Source: Nocardia sp. NBC_01730
Lineage (GTDB): Bacteria > Actinomycetota > Actinomycetes > Mycobacteriales > Mycobacteriaceae
DNA: 64,000 bases
NCBI RefSeq assembly: GCF_035920445.1
Contig: NZ_CP109162.1
Coordinates: forward strand, 4,898,001 to 4,962,000
Direction: 5' to 3'
Shown here: piece by piece, positions 7,994 through 15,525 of the stretch
Layout: each line of letters opens with the position of its first letter
How positions within the stretch are numbered: the first letter of the stretch is position 1
Position numbers and translations under genes: made by a program
The notes under the pieces: generated by a model
Seen by the model: the letters and a program-made list of their open reading frames with translations, nothing else
Databases searched by the model: none
What the model was told of the DNA's origin: nothing

Positions 7994-8203
7994 ATGACCG
8001 TCTTACCGACCGCCTCGCAGGCCGATCGCGCAGACCAGGAGACCTTCGTCTTCGACGCCGACCGCGACCTGGGCCTCGATGTCACCGCGGTGCACGCCGG
8101 CGAGTCCGCGCACAGCATCGACACCACTGATCTGCCCGACCGCATCGACCAAGCATGGAGTGTTCCCTGTGCCGACGACGACTTCTCCTGCCTCGCCTAC
8201 TGA
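7994..8203 (+). CDS. Small acidic protein with a Cys-containing tail (possible orphan peptide precursor)
   Basis: 69 residues with a very strong ribosome site (GAGGAGG, 5 bases before the ATG). The sequence is acidic and Asp-rich, with FVFDADRDLGLDVTAV in the middle and a tail SVPCADDDFSCLAY with two Cys. The layout of an acidic leader with an xLDV motif followed by a short Cys/Ser tail resembles FxLD-type lanthipeptide precursors. No modification enzyme is present in the window, so this is only a resemblance. Its 3' end overlaps the start of the cold-shock gene by 35 bp, so the two are probably translationally coupled. Confidence 0.55.
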   Translation: MTVLPTASQADRADQETFVFDADRDLGLDVTAVHAGESAHSIDTTDLPDRIDQAWSVPCADDDFSCLAY

Positions 8204-8558
8204 CCCGCACACCCATCCGGACCCGCACCATGCAGGAGAATCCCGGTCCTGGCAGCCCGGCCGTGTCGCCTGGTTCGACGCCGAGAAGGGGTTCGGGTTC
8301 CTGACCCCCGACTGCGGCGGGCCCGCGGTGTTCTGCGGCTACACCGCCATCGACGCGCCCGGCTACAAGACCCTCCACGCCGGACAACGCGTGGTCTTCA
8401 CCGTGACCAACCCCGGCCGCGGGCCCGAAGCCGTCCGGATCCTGACCTACGACGAGCCCGCCACCGACACCGCTGCACCGACCCGCCTGCCGTGGGGCGG
8501 CGAACGGTCGCTGTCGTGGTCGCGCCGGACCCGCTGCCGGCGCGCCCAGGCCGCCTGA
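8169..8558 (+). CDS. Cold-shock-domain protein with N- and C-terminal extensions
   Basis: About 129 residues from GTG 8169 (GGAG eight bases upstream); the exact start is uncertain. The cold-shock domain spans roughly residues 33-100: GRVAWFDAEKGFGFLTPD (RNP1-like KGFGFL), then VFCGYTAID in place of the usual RNP2 VFVHYSAI, and GQRVVFTVTNPGRGPEAVRI. Cold-shock domains bind single-stranded RNA or DNA. Canonical family members are 67-70 residues, so the Pro/His-rich N-terminus and Arg-rich C-terminus are unusual additions. Confidence 0.78.
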   Translation: MPTTTSPASPTDPHTHPDPHHAGESRSWQPGRVAWFDAEKGFGFLTPDCGGPAVFCGYTAIDAPGYKTLHAGQRVVFTVTNPGRGPEAVRILTYDEPATDTAAPTRLPWGGERSLSWSRRTRCRRAQAA

Positions 8559-8592
8559 CCCGCTTCCTGATCGACTGTTGCGAGGTAGATCC

Positions 8593-8745
8593 ATGCCCAC
8601 CGAATACGCCACCGCCCGAAAAGACACGGCCGCGGCTGTCGAGCCGAGCGTGGTCTGCTGGCCCGAACCCAGCCCTCTGGACGCGTGGTGGACCGAGATC
8701 ATGGACGGGGTGCCCCCGCCGCACCAACCGCGCCCTCGCCGGTGA
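8593..8745 (+). CDS. Very small hypothetical protein
   Basis: 50 residues from ATG 8593, with GAGGTAG upstream. It contains a tryptophan-rich middle (VVCWPEPSPLDAWWTEIMDG) and a Pro/Arg tail. It lies 34 bp after the cold-shock gene on the same strand. No family is recognised. The ribosome site and position in a run of small genes are the main support. Confidence 0.4.
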   Translation: MPTEYATARKDTAAAVEPSVVCWPEPSPLDAWWTEIMDGVPPPHQPRPRR

Positions 8746-8873
8746 CCGCATCCGACCGTGGCGGCGCAATGGCCATCCATGCCAGTCGGCTGACAGAGCG
8801 TGCCGAGTCTCCCTGGGGGCCGGTGATCGGTGGCCGTTCCCGCCGGAAGAGCACGGGCGGCGTCTGGCGTTGA
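8742..8873 (+). CDS. Very small hypothetical protein overlapping the previous stop
   Basis: 43 residues from the GTG that overlaps the preceding TGA (GTGA), an arrangement typical of coupled genes. The sequence is basic (SRRKSTGGVWR at the end). No family recognised; it may be chance. Confidence 0.25.
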   Translation: MTASDRGGAMAIHASRLTERAESPWGPVIGGRSRRKSTGGVWR

Positions 8874-8936
8874 CCTGCGACGTCACCTCGACCGTTCGGC
8901 AACGACTCCCAGCAGTGGAGTAAATCTATTGTGTCG

Positions 8937-8967
8937 GGTGTAGACATTCTAGATGTAGGGGTATACA
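8937..8967 (+). promoter_or_regulatory. Candidate stress-sigma (SigF/SigB-type) promoter
   Basis: GGTGT (8937-8941), 17 bases, then GGGTAT (8959-8964) fits the mycobacterial SigF-type pattern GGWWT-N16/17-GGGTAY with one mismatch. Alternatively TAGACA (8941) and TATACA (8962) form a short-spaced SigA-like promoter. Either would drive transcription into the 8970-9293 segment. Confidence 0.4.
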
Positions 8968-8969
8968 GT

Positions 8970-9293
8970 CGCTGTCGTTCCGGTTGAGAGATCAGATGGC
9001 CGGGCAGGTGAACTGCCCGGGACGACAGTTCGACCGTCCCCTCCGGCGGAGAAGAGAATCCGGTGCACTCGGCCGGACCGCTGGAGGGGGCGAAGACCGC
9101 GAACCCCATGCAGTACCGCAGGTAGAACCGACAATCTTGGAGGTGGTGGCCACTGAGCAGTCATTTACCAGTCCCGCATCCCAGGAAAACTCGGATGCGG
9201 TGTCTCAGATCGGCCTCCACGGCCGGTGAACGCAAGTGAAACCAATCCCTCAGTGGTAGACCAAGGCCCCGGCGCCCAGCGCGCCGGGGCCTT
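8970..9293 (+). other. Structured segment with promoter and terminator; possible small RNA or leader
   Basis: This 324-bp segment has a promoter-like sequence at its left end and a 13-bp terminator stem at its right end. Inside it are an exact hairpin (CCGGGCAG-gtgaa-CTGCCCGG near 9000) and several GC-rich complementary stretches. The only open frame (8984-9229) has a badly spaced ribosome site (GGAGG two bases before GTG 9146) and an unremarkable sequence, so a small protein is less likely than a non-coding transcript. No known RNA family is recognised. Confidence 0.35.
9263..9293 (+). terminator. Rho-independent-type terminator hairpin
   Basis: AAGGCCCCGGCGC and GCGCCGGGGCCTT form a perfect 13-bp stem around a 5-base loop. 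It ends in a short TT, 24 bp before the downstream MerR start, isolating it from upstream transcription. Confidence 0.75.
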
Positions 9294-9317
9294 CCGGCGT
9301 TGAACCCGAGAGGCCTC

Positions 9318-9671
9318 GTGCAGCACCCGAACATCGATCCCGCCGACGGCCCCAGCGCCGCGGACAAACTCGACGACGACACCTACCCCGCCTACAGCAT
9401 GGGCCGCGCCGCGGAGATCCTCGGCGTCACCCAGGCGTTCCTGCGCGGCCTCGACGCCGCCCAGCTACTGACCCCGCAACGCTCGGCGGGCGGGCACCGC
9501 CGCTACTCACGCTACCAACTGCGCATCGCCGCGCGCGTGCGCGAACTCGTCGACGCCGGCAACGCTCTGGAAGCGTCGTGCCGGATCGTGATCCTCGAGG
9601 ATCAACTCGCCGAGGCCCAGCGGATCAACACCGACCTGCAGCGCGAACTCGACAACCGCGGCGACGATTGA
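9318..9671 (+). CDS. MerR-family regulator (HspR-like)
   Basis: 117 residues from GTG 9318 (GAGAGG upstream); a TTG at 9300 is the alternative. The MerR HTH is YSMGRAAEILGVTQAFLRGL, then QRSAGGHRRYSRYQLRIAAR, followed by a C-terminal coiled-coil-like helix (ILEDQLAEAQRINTDLQREL). It resembles the MerR protein at 6645 in both HTH and helix. Two such regulators flanking the hsp20/cold-shock group suggest a stress-response island. The target is unknown. Confidence 0.82.
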   Translation: MQHPNIDPADGPSAADKLDDDTYPAYSMGRAAEILGVTQAFLRGLDAAQLLTPQRSAGGHRRYSRYQLRIAARVRELVDAGNALEASCRIVILEDQLAEAQRINTDLQRELDNRGDD

Positions 9672-9977
9672 CCGTCCGGAATGCGACCCATCGCGAGGTT
9701 CGCGCCCCGGTCAGGTCAGCCGGACAATACCGCCACCACCTTCGCCCGGGCCGCAGTCCGCTGCGTTCGCCCGCTCGACGATCCGCCGCCAGCGGCGACA
9801 ACACCATCCGAATCTGGTCGACTGCCGCCGGTGAGCGGTCCTTCCTTTGCGAAAAACTTGCGGCAAACATGTGCGAGAAGAGCTGGGCACGTTCGATTTC
9901 ACCGACCATCCCGTACCGGACGCTCTGTCCCGGACTGCAGAGAAGCCAGGACTGAGCAGCTGAGCGATCAGGTGAGA

Positions 9978-10334
9978 ATGAAGTATGCCGCCGCGGACCG
10001 GCTGGACGCGTTGGTCGCGCTGGGCCGCCGAGACGACATCGACGCGGAACTCGAGCGGCTCGCGCGGATCCACATGGAGCCCGGACCCGCGTCTCTGGTC
10101 GCGGAGTTCCTGGAGGAGCAGGGCCAGTACCGGCCAATCGCCGTCCACGCCAGACTGAGCGACCATGGGCACATACCCCACAGGTGCCGAGCTGGATCAT
10201 GGAGCAGAAGCAACAACTTCGGTGACGAATCCTACGATGCTGGTGGCAAGGGGCGACAAAGAGGGTTCGATGTGAGCACCGACAGATCGGCTAGAGATCG
10301 TCAGGCAGCAGGCGGAACGCGGCATGACCAGTGA
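9978..10334 (+). CDS. Doubtful ORF or gene remnant before vapC
   Basis: An ATG-started frame of 118 codons. Its first half reads like real protein (AAADRLDALVALGRRDDIDA, RIHMEPGPASLVAEFLEEQG). The second half changes character around 10155, where another frame takes over (MGTYPTGAELDHGAEATT, ending at 10273). This suggests a frameshifted remnant. The end overlaps vapC on the opposite strand. The preceding 9672-9977 shows no supported gene. Confidence 0.2.
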   Translation: MKYAAADRLDALVALGRRDDIDAELERLARIHMEPGPASLVAEFLEEQGQYRPIAVHARLSDHGHIPHRCRAGSWSRSNNFGDESYDAGGKGRQRGFDVSTDRSARDRQAAGGTRHDQ

Positions 10335-10725
10335 GGGGGGTAACTGCGCGGAAATCACGTCGGTCGAGTGTCAACACCTCCACAGTTTCGTATCGCTCGG
10401 CTAATGAAACATTGGTGGCGTCGGTGAGATCCAGGCGCATGGCAATGTATCTGTTCTGCACCTTGCGCGCGACCCGCAACAGGTCCGCCGAGATCGTGGG
10501 CACTTCGATGCGTCCGGTGTGCTCTTGTGCCAACAACCAATCATTAACCGCATAAGCGGCTTGATGATTGAGATTTCGGGTGGTGATGTGTTCGACTTCG
10601 AGCAAGACGAGTGGAGAAACGATGGTAAGCGCCGCCTGCTGGAGCGCTGCGCGCGCGCCGACGTGCTCGGGATCTGCGGAGTTGAAAGCGGCGACCAGAC
10701 CTGAGGTGTCGCCGATCACGATCAT
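10291..10725 (-). CDS. VapC-type PIN-domain toxin
   Basis: 144 residues. A PIN domain with the expected acidic metal-binding residues: Asp6 (IGDTSGL), Glu43 (LLEVEH), an Asp at 99 or 102 (RLDLTDA) and Asp121 (LTLDRRDF). VapC toxins are Mg-dependent ribonucleases that cut specific tRNAs or rRNA and halt translation. The ATG overlaps the stop of the antitoxin gene by 4 bp (ATGA), the standard toxin-antitoxin coupling. Confidence 0.88.
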   Translation of the reverse strand: MIVIGDTSGLVAAFNSADPEHVGARAALQQAALTIVSPLVLLEVEHITTRNLNHQAAYAVNDWLLAQEHTGRIEVPTISADLLRVARKVQNRYIAMRLDLTDATNVSLAERYETVEVLTLDRRDFRAVTPLTGHAAFRLLPDDL

Positions 10726-10973
10726 CCAGCATCGGCTTCGGTGTTGGTGATCGCTTCTCGCACAGCGCTATCGATCTCATCGGCCGTCACCGCATGCCCG
10801 TAGTCGAGAACGGGGATATCCCATGCCTCATCCCATCGACGAGTGCGTATCGCGGCCAGATGAAAAGCTTCACGAAAATACTCGGACTCCGGCCGCCCTT
10901 CGCGGGCCGCGGCCATCTTCACCAACTCGAGGTCGGCCTCGTCGACCATGACCGTCGTCTTCTTCAGGCCCAT
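10722..10973 (-). CDS. VapB-type antitoxin
   Basis: 83 residues from the ATG at 10973; the open frame extends further upstream but would run through the operator repeat. The N-terminus MGLKKTTVMVDEADLELVKM is a ribbon-helix-helix-like DNA-binding segment. The C-terminal acidic half would wrap the toxin. VapB neutralises VapC and represses the operon. The exact inverted repeat directly before the ATG is the likely operator. Confidence 0.85.
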   Translation of the reverse strand: MGLKKTTVMVDEADLELVKMAAAREGRPESEYFREAFHLAAIRTRRWDEAWDIPVLDYGHAVTADEIDSAVREAITNTEADAG

Positions 10974-10976
10974 AGG

Positions 10977-10998
10977 GTTATGGTACCCGCACCATAAC
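10977..10998. promoter_or_regulatory. vapBC operator
   Basis: GTTATGG-N8-CCATAAC is an exact 7-bp inverted repeat starting 4 bp upstream of the vapB ATG, where autoregulatory VapB(C) binding is expected. Confidence 0.6.
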
Positions 10999-11605
10999 AT
11001 TCTGGCCGACCCATACGCACGGCCGTTCACGATAGACCAGAATCCCCCACATCGGCTGGGCAGCAAGCCTTGGTGGCAGCTCGAAACTGGGACTCACCGA
11101 CCGGACTCAGATGGTCGAATCCCACTTCAACTGTCAGCGTTCACCAGAAGAATCGCCGGTCAGGACGGGTCCCATCCTTATAGAGCCCTGCCTGGGACTC
11201 TAAAGGGATGGATCCGGCTGCATAATCGACGCAGGGCGGCGCGGTACTCAAACCGGGTACGCACCCACGATGACCAGCCGTTTTCCGGTTGCCCATGTTT
11301 GCGTGCCCCGCCGAGGGCACGTCACACAGCTGCGACCGACTAGCCAGCGGACCAGCAGTTCCACTCTTGTGGCGTCGGCGCGCATCGCGGTGTAAACCAT
11401 CCCGATGGCTTTGAAGTGGTATGCCGGTCGTCTCGGTCAGCGCCGCTACGGCGCTGCCGATGCCGATAGGTAGTCGCTGGCCATGGGTTGACGGTTCGAT
11501 GGCGCACACCGGCGCGCGGGTGTCCAACAGGCCGATTGCGGAATCAATCTGTCACACAGTCCGGAGGGCAGTGAGCGCGGGAGTGTCGCGCCGCCGGACA
11601 CGCAG
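10999..11605. other. About 600 bp without a supported gene
   Basis: No intact gene is visible on either strand. A short stretch on the minus strand (about 11430 to 11310) reads HFKAIGMVYTAMRADATRVE before stopping, which looks like protein-coding debris. The segment lies between the vapBC operator and an integrase stump, so it is probably decayed mobile-element DNA. Confidence 0.4.
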
Positions 11606-11827
11606 TTGACGGCCGGTACGCACTACATGCAGGTGTCAAAGTGGTTGGGGCACAGCACTTTCACGCTAACGCTGAACACGTACGGCGATTGGATCCGCGA
11701 AGACGAAGGTGAGGCAGGCAACAACCTCCCCGAACCACCATCGGCTAATCTGGCCGCGGTGCAGGTGGTTCCGACTCCGGATGAGCTGTCGAATGTGGTT
11801 CCGTTTCGTCGCCGATCGGCGGGGTAG
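11606..11827 (+). pseudogene. C-terminal stump of a tyrosine recombinase (phage/ICE integrase)
   Basis: 73 residues remain: TAGTHYMQVSKWLGHSTFTL then LNTYGDWI. The LGHS (catalytic His region) and the Tyr nucleophile in NTYGDW are the end of a tyrosine-recombinase catalytic domain. The tail NNLPEPP...NVVPF is typical of actinobacterial integrases. The N-terminal 300 or so residues are missing. It is one of two integrase stumps within 1 kb of a tRNA gene. Confidence 0.75.
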
Positions 11828-12255
11828 CGGACGAATCCGTCACTTCTGCAGGAGGACTGGTCTCATTTCGAATTAGGTGCGGTGAAGTCCGGCGCAGGAG
11901 GTCGTCTACTCGCCGCTGACTTTCGGCGGCTTCCTCGGCCTCCCGCTGCGCTCGCTCGGCACAAAACTGGCGTTCGTCTTCATCGTGGCTGCGATATACC
12001 CAAATACCTTCGTGTTGTAGTTTCGGTACGCCAGCAGCCATTTCCGCAGACAACTCGGCGAGCGATGGCGGCTCAACCGCGCGCACATACGCACCCCCAG
12101 CGACGCAGCTCAGACAACCCTTCCAACGGGCCGCCCTCCTCGATGAGGTCGCGGTATCGGGTGCCGGTGAGCCGTTCGGGCTCCACACGCAGCACTGGCC
12201 CGGTGAATGAAATAGCGGCCAGAGCCGAAGAGTCCGCGTGCCGCCACGTCGCCAA
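11745..12255 (-). pseudogene. Frameshifted gene remnant of unknown function
   Basis: Two coding-like segments on the minus strand lie in different frames. The upstream one (12255 to about 12110) includes SALAAISFTGPVLRVEPERL and TGTRYRDLIEEGGPLEGLSE. The downstream one (from GTG 12086) reads EPPSLAELSAEMAAGVPKLQ then HEGIWVYRSHDEDERQFCAE and an acidic tail. Joined, they would form one protein with a coiled coil of Arg/Glu. The 3' end overlaps the integrase stump antisense. The family is not recognised; such genes often accompany integrated elements. Confidence 0.4.
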
Positions 12256-12434
12256 AGTGGATGCCAGAACACGCGATCAGAACCAAAATGCGGCCACGGA
12301 CAGCCGTCGCGCTGCCGACGCGCTTGACGCGCTGCGGTGACCGCCGTCCAGGGAGCCGCGCTGCGCGTCGTAGCGCAACGTCTGGCGCGTAACGCCGCCG
12401 TTGCGCCTTGACGGTGTTGTTCAGCATGGCCTAA

Positions 12435-12680
12435 CACCACACTGCGGCATCGTTGGCGATCAGTGCGGGCGCGAACATCAAGGTCGTGCAGAAGATGCTG
12501 GGCCACAAAATGGCGACGCTGACCCTGGACCTGTACGGACATTTGTTCGATGACGACGTGGACCCAGTCGCCGACGCGATGGACCGGGGCGCGATGGCTG
12601 CTGCGGACTCACTGCGGACTGAGGGGGCCGTGCGGGCTGACAAGGATGCGACGGAGGGCCATCTACCTGCGGCGTCGTAG
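12435..12680 (+). pseudogene. Second integrase C-terminal stump, abutting the tRNA
   Basis: The frame has a stop just before the homology, which begins HTAASLAISAGANIKVVQKM and continues LGHKMATLTLDLYGHLFDDD. It contains the recombinase LGH motif and Tyr nucleophile (LYGHLF) but not the N-terminal and core domains. Its stop ends 2 bp from the tRNA 3' end, the expected place of an integrase next to its attachment site. It is a different lineage from the stump at 11606. Confidence 0.75.
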
Positions 12681-12681
12681 T

Positions 12682-12755
12682 GCCCCCAGTCGGACTCGAA
12701 CCGACACTGTGCGGATTTTAAGTCCGCTGCCTCTGCCAATTGGGCTATAGGGGCC
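12682..12755 (-). tRNA. tRNA with anticodon UAA (Leu), short variable loop
   Basis: A 74-nt cloverleaf on the minus strand: acceptor GCCCCTA/TGGGGGC (one G-T pair), D-arm GCC/GGC, anticodon stem GCGGA/TCCGC with loop CTTAAAA (anticodon TAA), a 5-nt variable loop, T-arm GTCGG-TTCGAGT-CCGAC, discriminator A. CCA is not encoded. Bacterial leucine tRNAs normally have a long variable arm, so the class-I shape is unusual; the body is more like tRNA-Lys. It is the likely integration target of the adjacent element debris. Confidence 0.85.
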
Positions 12756-12969
12756 GTCCGGGACAGCGTACCGAGTCGTACGGGTGTACCGGAATCCCGA
12801 GTGTTCGTCGGGTGGCGGGGCGGGGCCGTTGCCGAGGGGTGGTCGGTTCGGTGGTGAGATCGGTGTGGACTGTGGTCGTTTCGGCTCGGTGTTGGCGGGC
12901 GTCCCAGAGAACTAGATCGCTGGCGGCGGCCAAGCGTTAGCGTCGGCGGCCGAATTGGGTGGGGGAAGT

Positions 12970-13887
12970 TCAGCGGCGGGGTGGCAGCGGGATTCGCGCG
13001 AGGTCGGCGGCGATGTGGATTTCGCCGGGAAAGTACTTCGCTGCTTCGGTCAGGTGCTCATCGAGGTCGCGGTAGCGCTGGGAGAAGTGGGTGAGAACGA
13101 GGGTGCGGACGCCTGCGTCGGCGGCGGCCTTGGCGGCCTGGCCCGCGGTGAGGTGGCCGTATTCCGTGGCAAGGTGGGCGTCGGCGTCCAGGAAGGTGGC
13201 CTCGATGACGAGCATGTCGGCGTCGGCGGCGAGTTCCTGGACGCCGGCGCAGAGTCGGGTGTCCATGACGAAGGCGAAGTTCTGGCCGGGGCGCGGCTCG
13301 CTGATCTCGTCCAGAGTGATTGTGCGACCGGCGAACTCGACGCTGCCCTGCTGTTGCAGTTCGGAGATGATCGGACCACGCAGGCCGAGGGCGCGGAGCC
13401 GGTCCGGCAGGATGTGGCGGCCGGGTGGCTCGCTGAGCCGGTAGCCGAAGGTGTCGACCGGATGGGAGAGTCGGACTGCGGTAACCGTGAAAGGCGCCCC
13501 GGGCAGGTCCACCACGCCAGGGCCGGTGATCGGTCGGGGCCGCAGCTCGGCGCGGTGATAGTAGGAGGTCGCGTTGACGAGCCGGTCGTAGTACTCGGCG
13601 CCCGAGGCCGGGAACCACACGTCGACCGGATGCGGCACTCGGTCGAGATTGATCCGCTGCACCACTCCGGCCAGCCCGAGACTGTGATCGCCGTGGAAAT
13701 GGGTGATACCGATGCGGGTGAGACCGGTGACGGTGACACCGGCATACGTCATCTGCCGCTGCGTTCCCTCCCCGGGGTCGAACAGGACCGACTCGTCATC
13801 CCACCGAAGCAGGTAACCGTTGTGGTTCCGCTGTTTCGTCGGGACCTGACTAGCGGTCCCGAGAACAACCAACTCACGCTGTGACAC
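12970..13887 (-). CDS. rnz: Ribonuclease Z (tRNA 3' processing endonuclease)
   Basis: 305 residues, the normal size for short-form RNase Z. It is a metallo-beta-lactamase fold with the zinc motif HFHGDH (about residues 63-68), the early FDPGEGTQRQM, the later FVMDTR and LVLTHFSQRY with the final His ligands. It removes 3' trailers from tRNA precursors lacking an encoded CCA, such as the neighbouring tRNA. It is transcribed leftward toward the tRNA. Confidence 0.93.
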   Translation of the reverse strand: MSQRELVVLGTASQVPTKQRNHNGYLLRWDDESVLFDPGEGTQRQMTYAGVTVTGLTRIGITHFHGDHSLGLAGVVQRINLDRVPHPVDVWFPASGAEYYDRLVNATSYYHRAELRPRPITGPGVVDLPGAPFTVTAVRLSHPVDTFGYRLSEPPGRHILPDRLRALGLRGPIISELQQQGSVEFAGRTITLDEISEPRPGQNFAFVMDTRLCAGVQELAADADMLVIEATFLDADAHLATEYGHLTAGQAAKAAADAGVRTLVLTHFSQRYRDLDEHLTEAAKYFPGEIHIAADLARIPLPPRR

Positions 13888-13972
13888 CGCGCCAGGCTAT
13901 CCCTCGCTCCCGGACCGGGACATGGTGGTGGGGCTTTGTCGTGGTTCACCATCGCCATGTCCCGGTCGCGGG

Positions 13973-15475
13973 CTACTCGACGGTTTGCCGCAGCAGGGAG
14001 TGGCGGCGGGAGTAGGTGAAGTAGATGACGAAACCGATGGCCATCCAGACCAGGAAGCGCAGCCAGGTCTCCACCGACAGGTTCAGCATCAGCCACAGAC
14101 AGGCCAGCACCGCGAGGACCGGGATCAGCGGGACGAGCGGGACCCGGAAGCCGCGCGGCAGGTCGGGGCGCGTGCGACGCAGGATGAGCACCCCGATGGA
14201 GACCAGCACGAAGGCGAAGAGGGTTCCGATGTTGACCATCTCTTCCAGGGTGCCGAAGTCTACGAACCCAGCCAGCAGCGCGCACGCCACGCCGACGAGG
14301 GCGGTGATGCGCACCGGCGTGCCGTTCTTGCCGGTGTGGGCGAGTTTGCGCGGCACAAGGCCGTCGCGCGCCATCGCGAAGAGCACGCGGGTCTGCCCGA
14401 GGAACATCACCATCACGACGGTGGTGAGCCCAGCGAGTGCGCCGATCGAGATGATGTTCTTCACCCAGGTCGCGCCATGGATGGCGAACGCCGTGGCCAA
14501 CGTGGCGTTCTTGCCGGTCAGCTCGGTGTAGGGCACCATGCCGGTGAGCACGAGCGACACCGCAACGTACAGGACGGTGACGATCACCAGCGAGCCGAGG
14601 ATGCCGCGCGGGACCGCGCGCTGCGGGTTCTTGGTCTCCTCCGCGGTGGTGGCGACGACGTCGAAACCGATGAACGCGAAGAACACCAGGCTGGCCGCGG
14701 CGAGCAGGCCGTACCAGCCGAAGTTGCTGTGCCCGGCGCCGGTCAGATAGGAGAACAGCGACTGCCGCAGGCCCTCGCCTTCCTTTCCGTCCTGGGATGG
14801 CGGGATATACGGCGTGAGGTTCGAGGCCTTGAAGTAGGTGCAGCCGACGATCAGCACGAGCGCGATCACAGCGAGTTTGATGGCCACCGCCACCGCCGAC
14901 ACCCGCGAGGACACCTTGGTGCCCGTCGCGAGCAGCACACCGAGCACCGCGATCAGCAGCACCGCGCCCCAGTCGAAGGACACCGGGCCGAAGTGCGCGA
15001 CCGGCGAGGTGGTGCCGAGCACCTCACCGAGGTACTGCGACCAGCCCTTGGCCACCACCGCCACGGCGAGCGCGAACTCCAGGATCAGGTCCCAGCCGAT
15101 GATCCAGGCGACGATCTCGCCGAAGGTGGCGTAGGAGAACGTGTACGCACTCCCCGCCACGGGGACGGTGGAGGCGAACTCGGCATAGCAGAGCGCGGTC
15201 AACCCGCAGGCGATCGCGGCGAAGACGAAGGCGATCGAGACGGAGGGGCCCGCGACGTCGCCGGCGGTGCGGGCGGTGAGGGTGAAGATGCCCGCGCCGA
15301 CCACTACGGCGACGCCGAAGACGGTGAGATCCCAGGCGGTCAGGTCTTTGCGTAGTTTCGAGTCGGGTTCGTCGGTGTCGCGTATCGACTGTTCGACGGA
15401 TTTGGTGCGGAACAGGCCGCCCCATCGAGACGAGACATCACCCGTCGTGCCTGCTCGAGGCCTAGGGTTCGTCAT
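13973..15475 (-). CDS. APC-family amino-acid permease (cationic amino acid type)
   Basis: 500 residues from the ATG at 15475, which has a perfect AAGGAGG site; upstream in-frame starts are ignored. About 12 transmembrane segments are present, including the APC signature in helix 1 (VFGVAVVVGAGIFTLTARTA) and helix 6 (LVFFAFIGFDVVATTAEETK), which form the substrate site. This matches the CAT-like branch that imports basic or other amino acids by proton coupling. It lies head-to-tail after the POT transporter gene and may share its transcript. Confidence 0.9.
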   Translation of the reverse strand: MTNPRPRAGTTGDVSSRWGGLFRTKSVEQSIRDTDEPDSKLRKDLTAWDLTVFGVAVVVGAGIFTLTARTAGDVAGPSVSIAFVFAAIACGLTALCYAEFASTVPVAGSAYTFSYATFGEIVAWIIGWDLILEFALAVAVVAKGWSQYLGEVLGTTSPVAHFGPVSFDWGAVLLIAVLGVLLATGTKVSSRVSAVAVAIKLAVIALVLIVGCTYFKASNLTPYIPPSQDGKEGEGLRQSLFSYLTGAGHSNFGWYGLLAAASLVFFAFIGFDVVATTAEETKNPQRAVPRGILGSLVIVTVLYVAVSLVLTGMVPYTELTGKNATLATAFAIHGATWVKNIISIGALAGLTTVVMVMFLGQTRVLFAMARDGLVPRKLAHTGKNGTPVRITALVGVACALLAGFVDFGTLEEMVNIGTLFAFVLVSIGVLILRRTRPDLPRGFRVPLVPLIPVLAVLACLWLMLNLSVETWLRFLVWMAIGFVIYFTYSRRHSLLRQTVE

Positions 15476-15525
15476 GCGTCCTCCTTCATACTGCTGTTGA
15501 GCATCTGTTCTCTGCCTCGGCGGCG

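Noticed and set aside
7863..7994. 43-codon frame with ATGA overlap to the next gene
   Set aside because: It spans a perfect 14-bp hairpin better explained as a terminator, and the protein is Pro/Arg/Ser-rich without features.
8984..9229. 81-codon frame inside the structured segment
   Set aside because: The best internal start has its ribosome site two bases away and the N-terminal part reads through predicted hairpins; a non-coding role is more likely.
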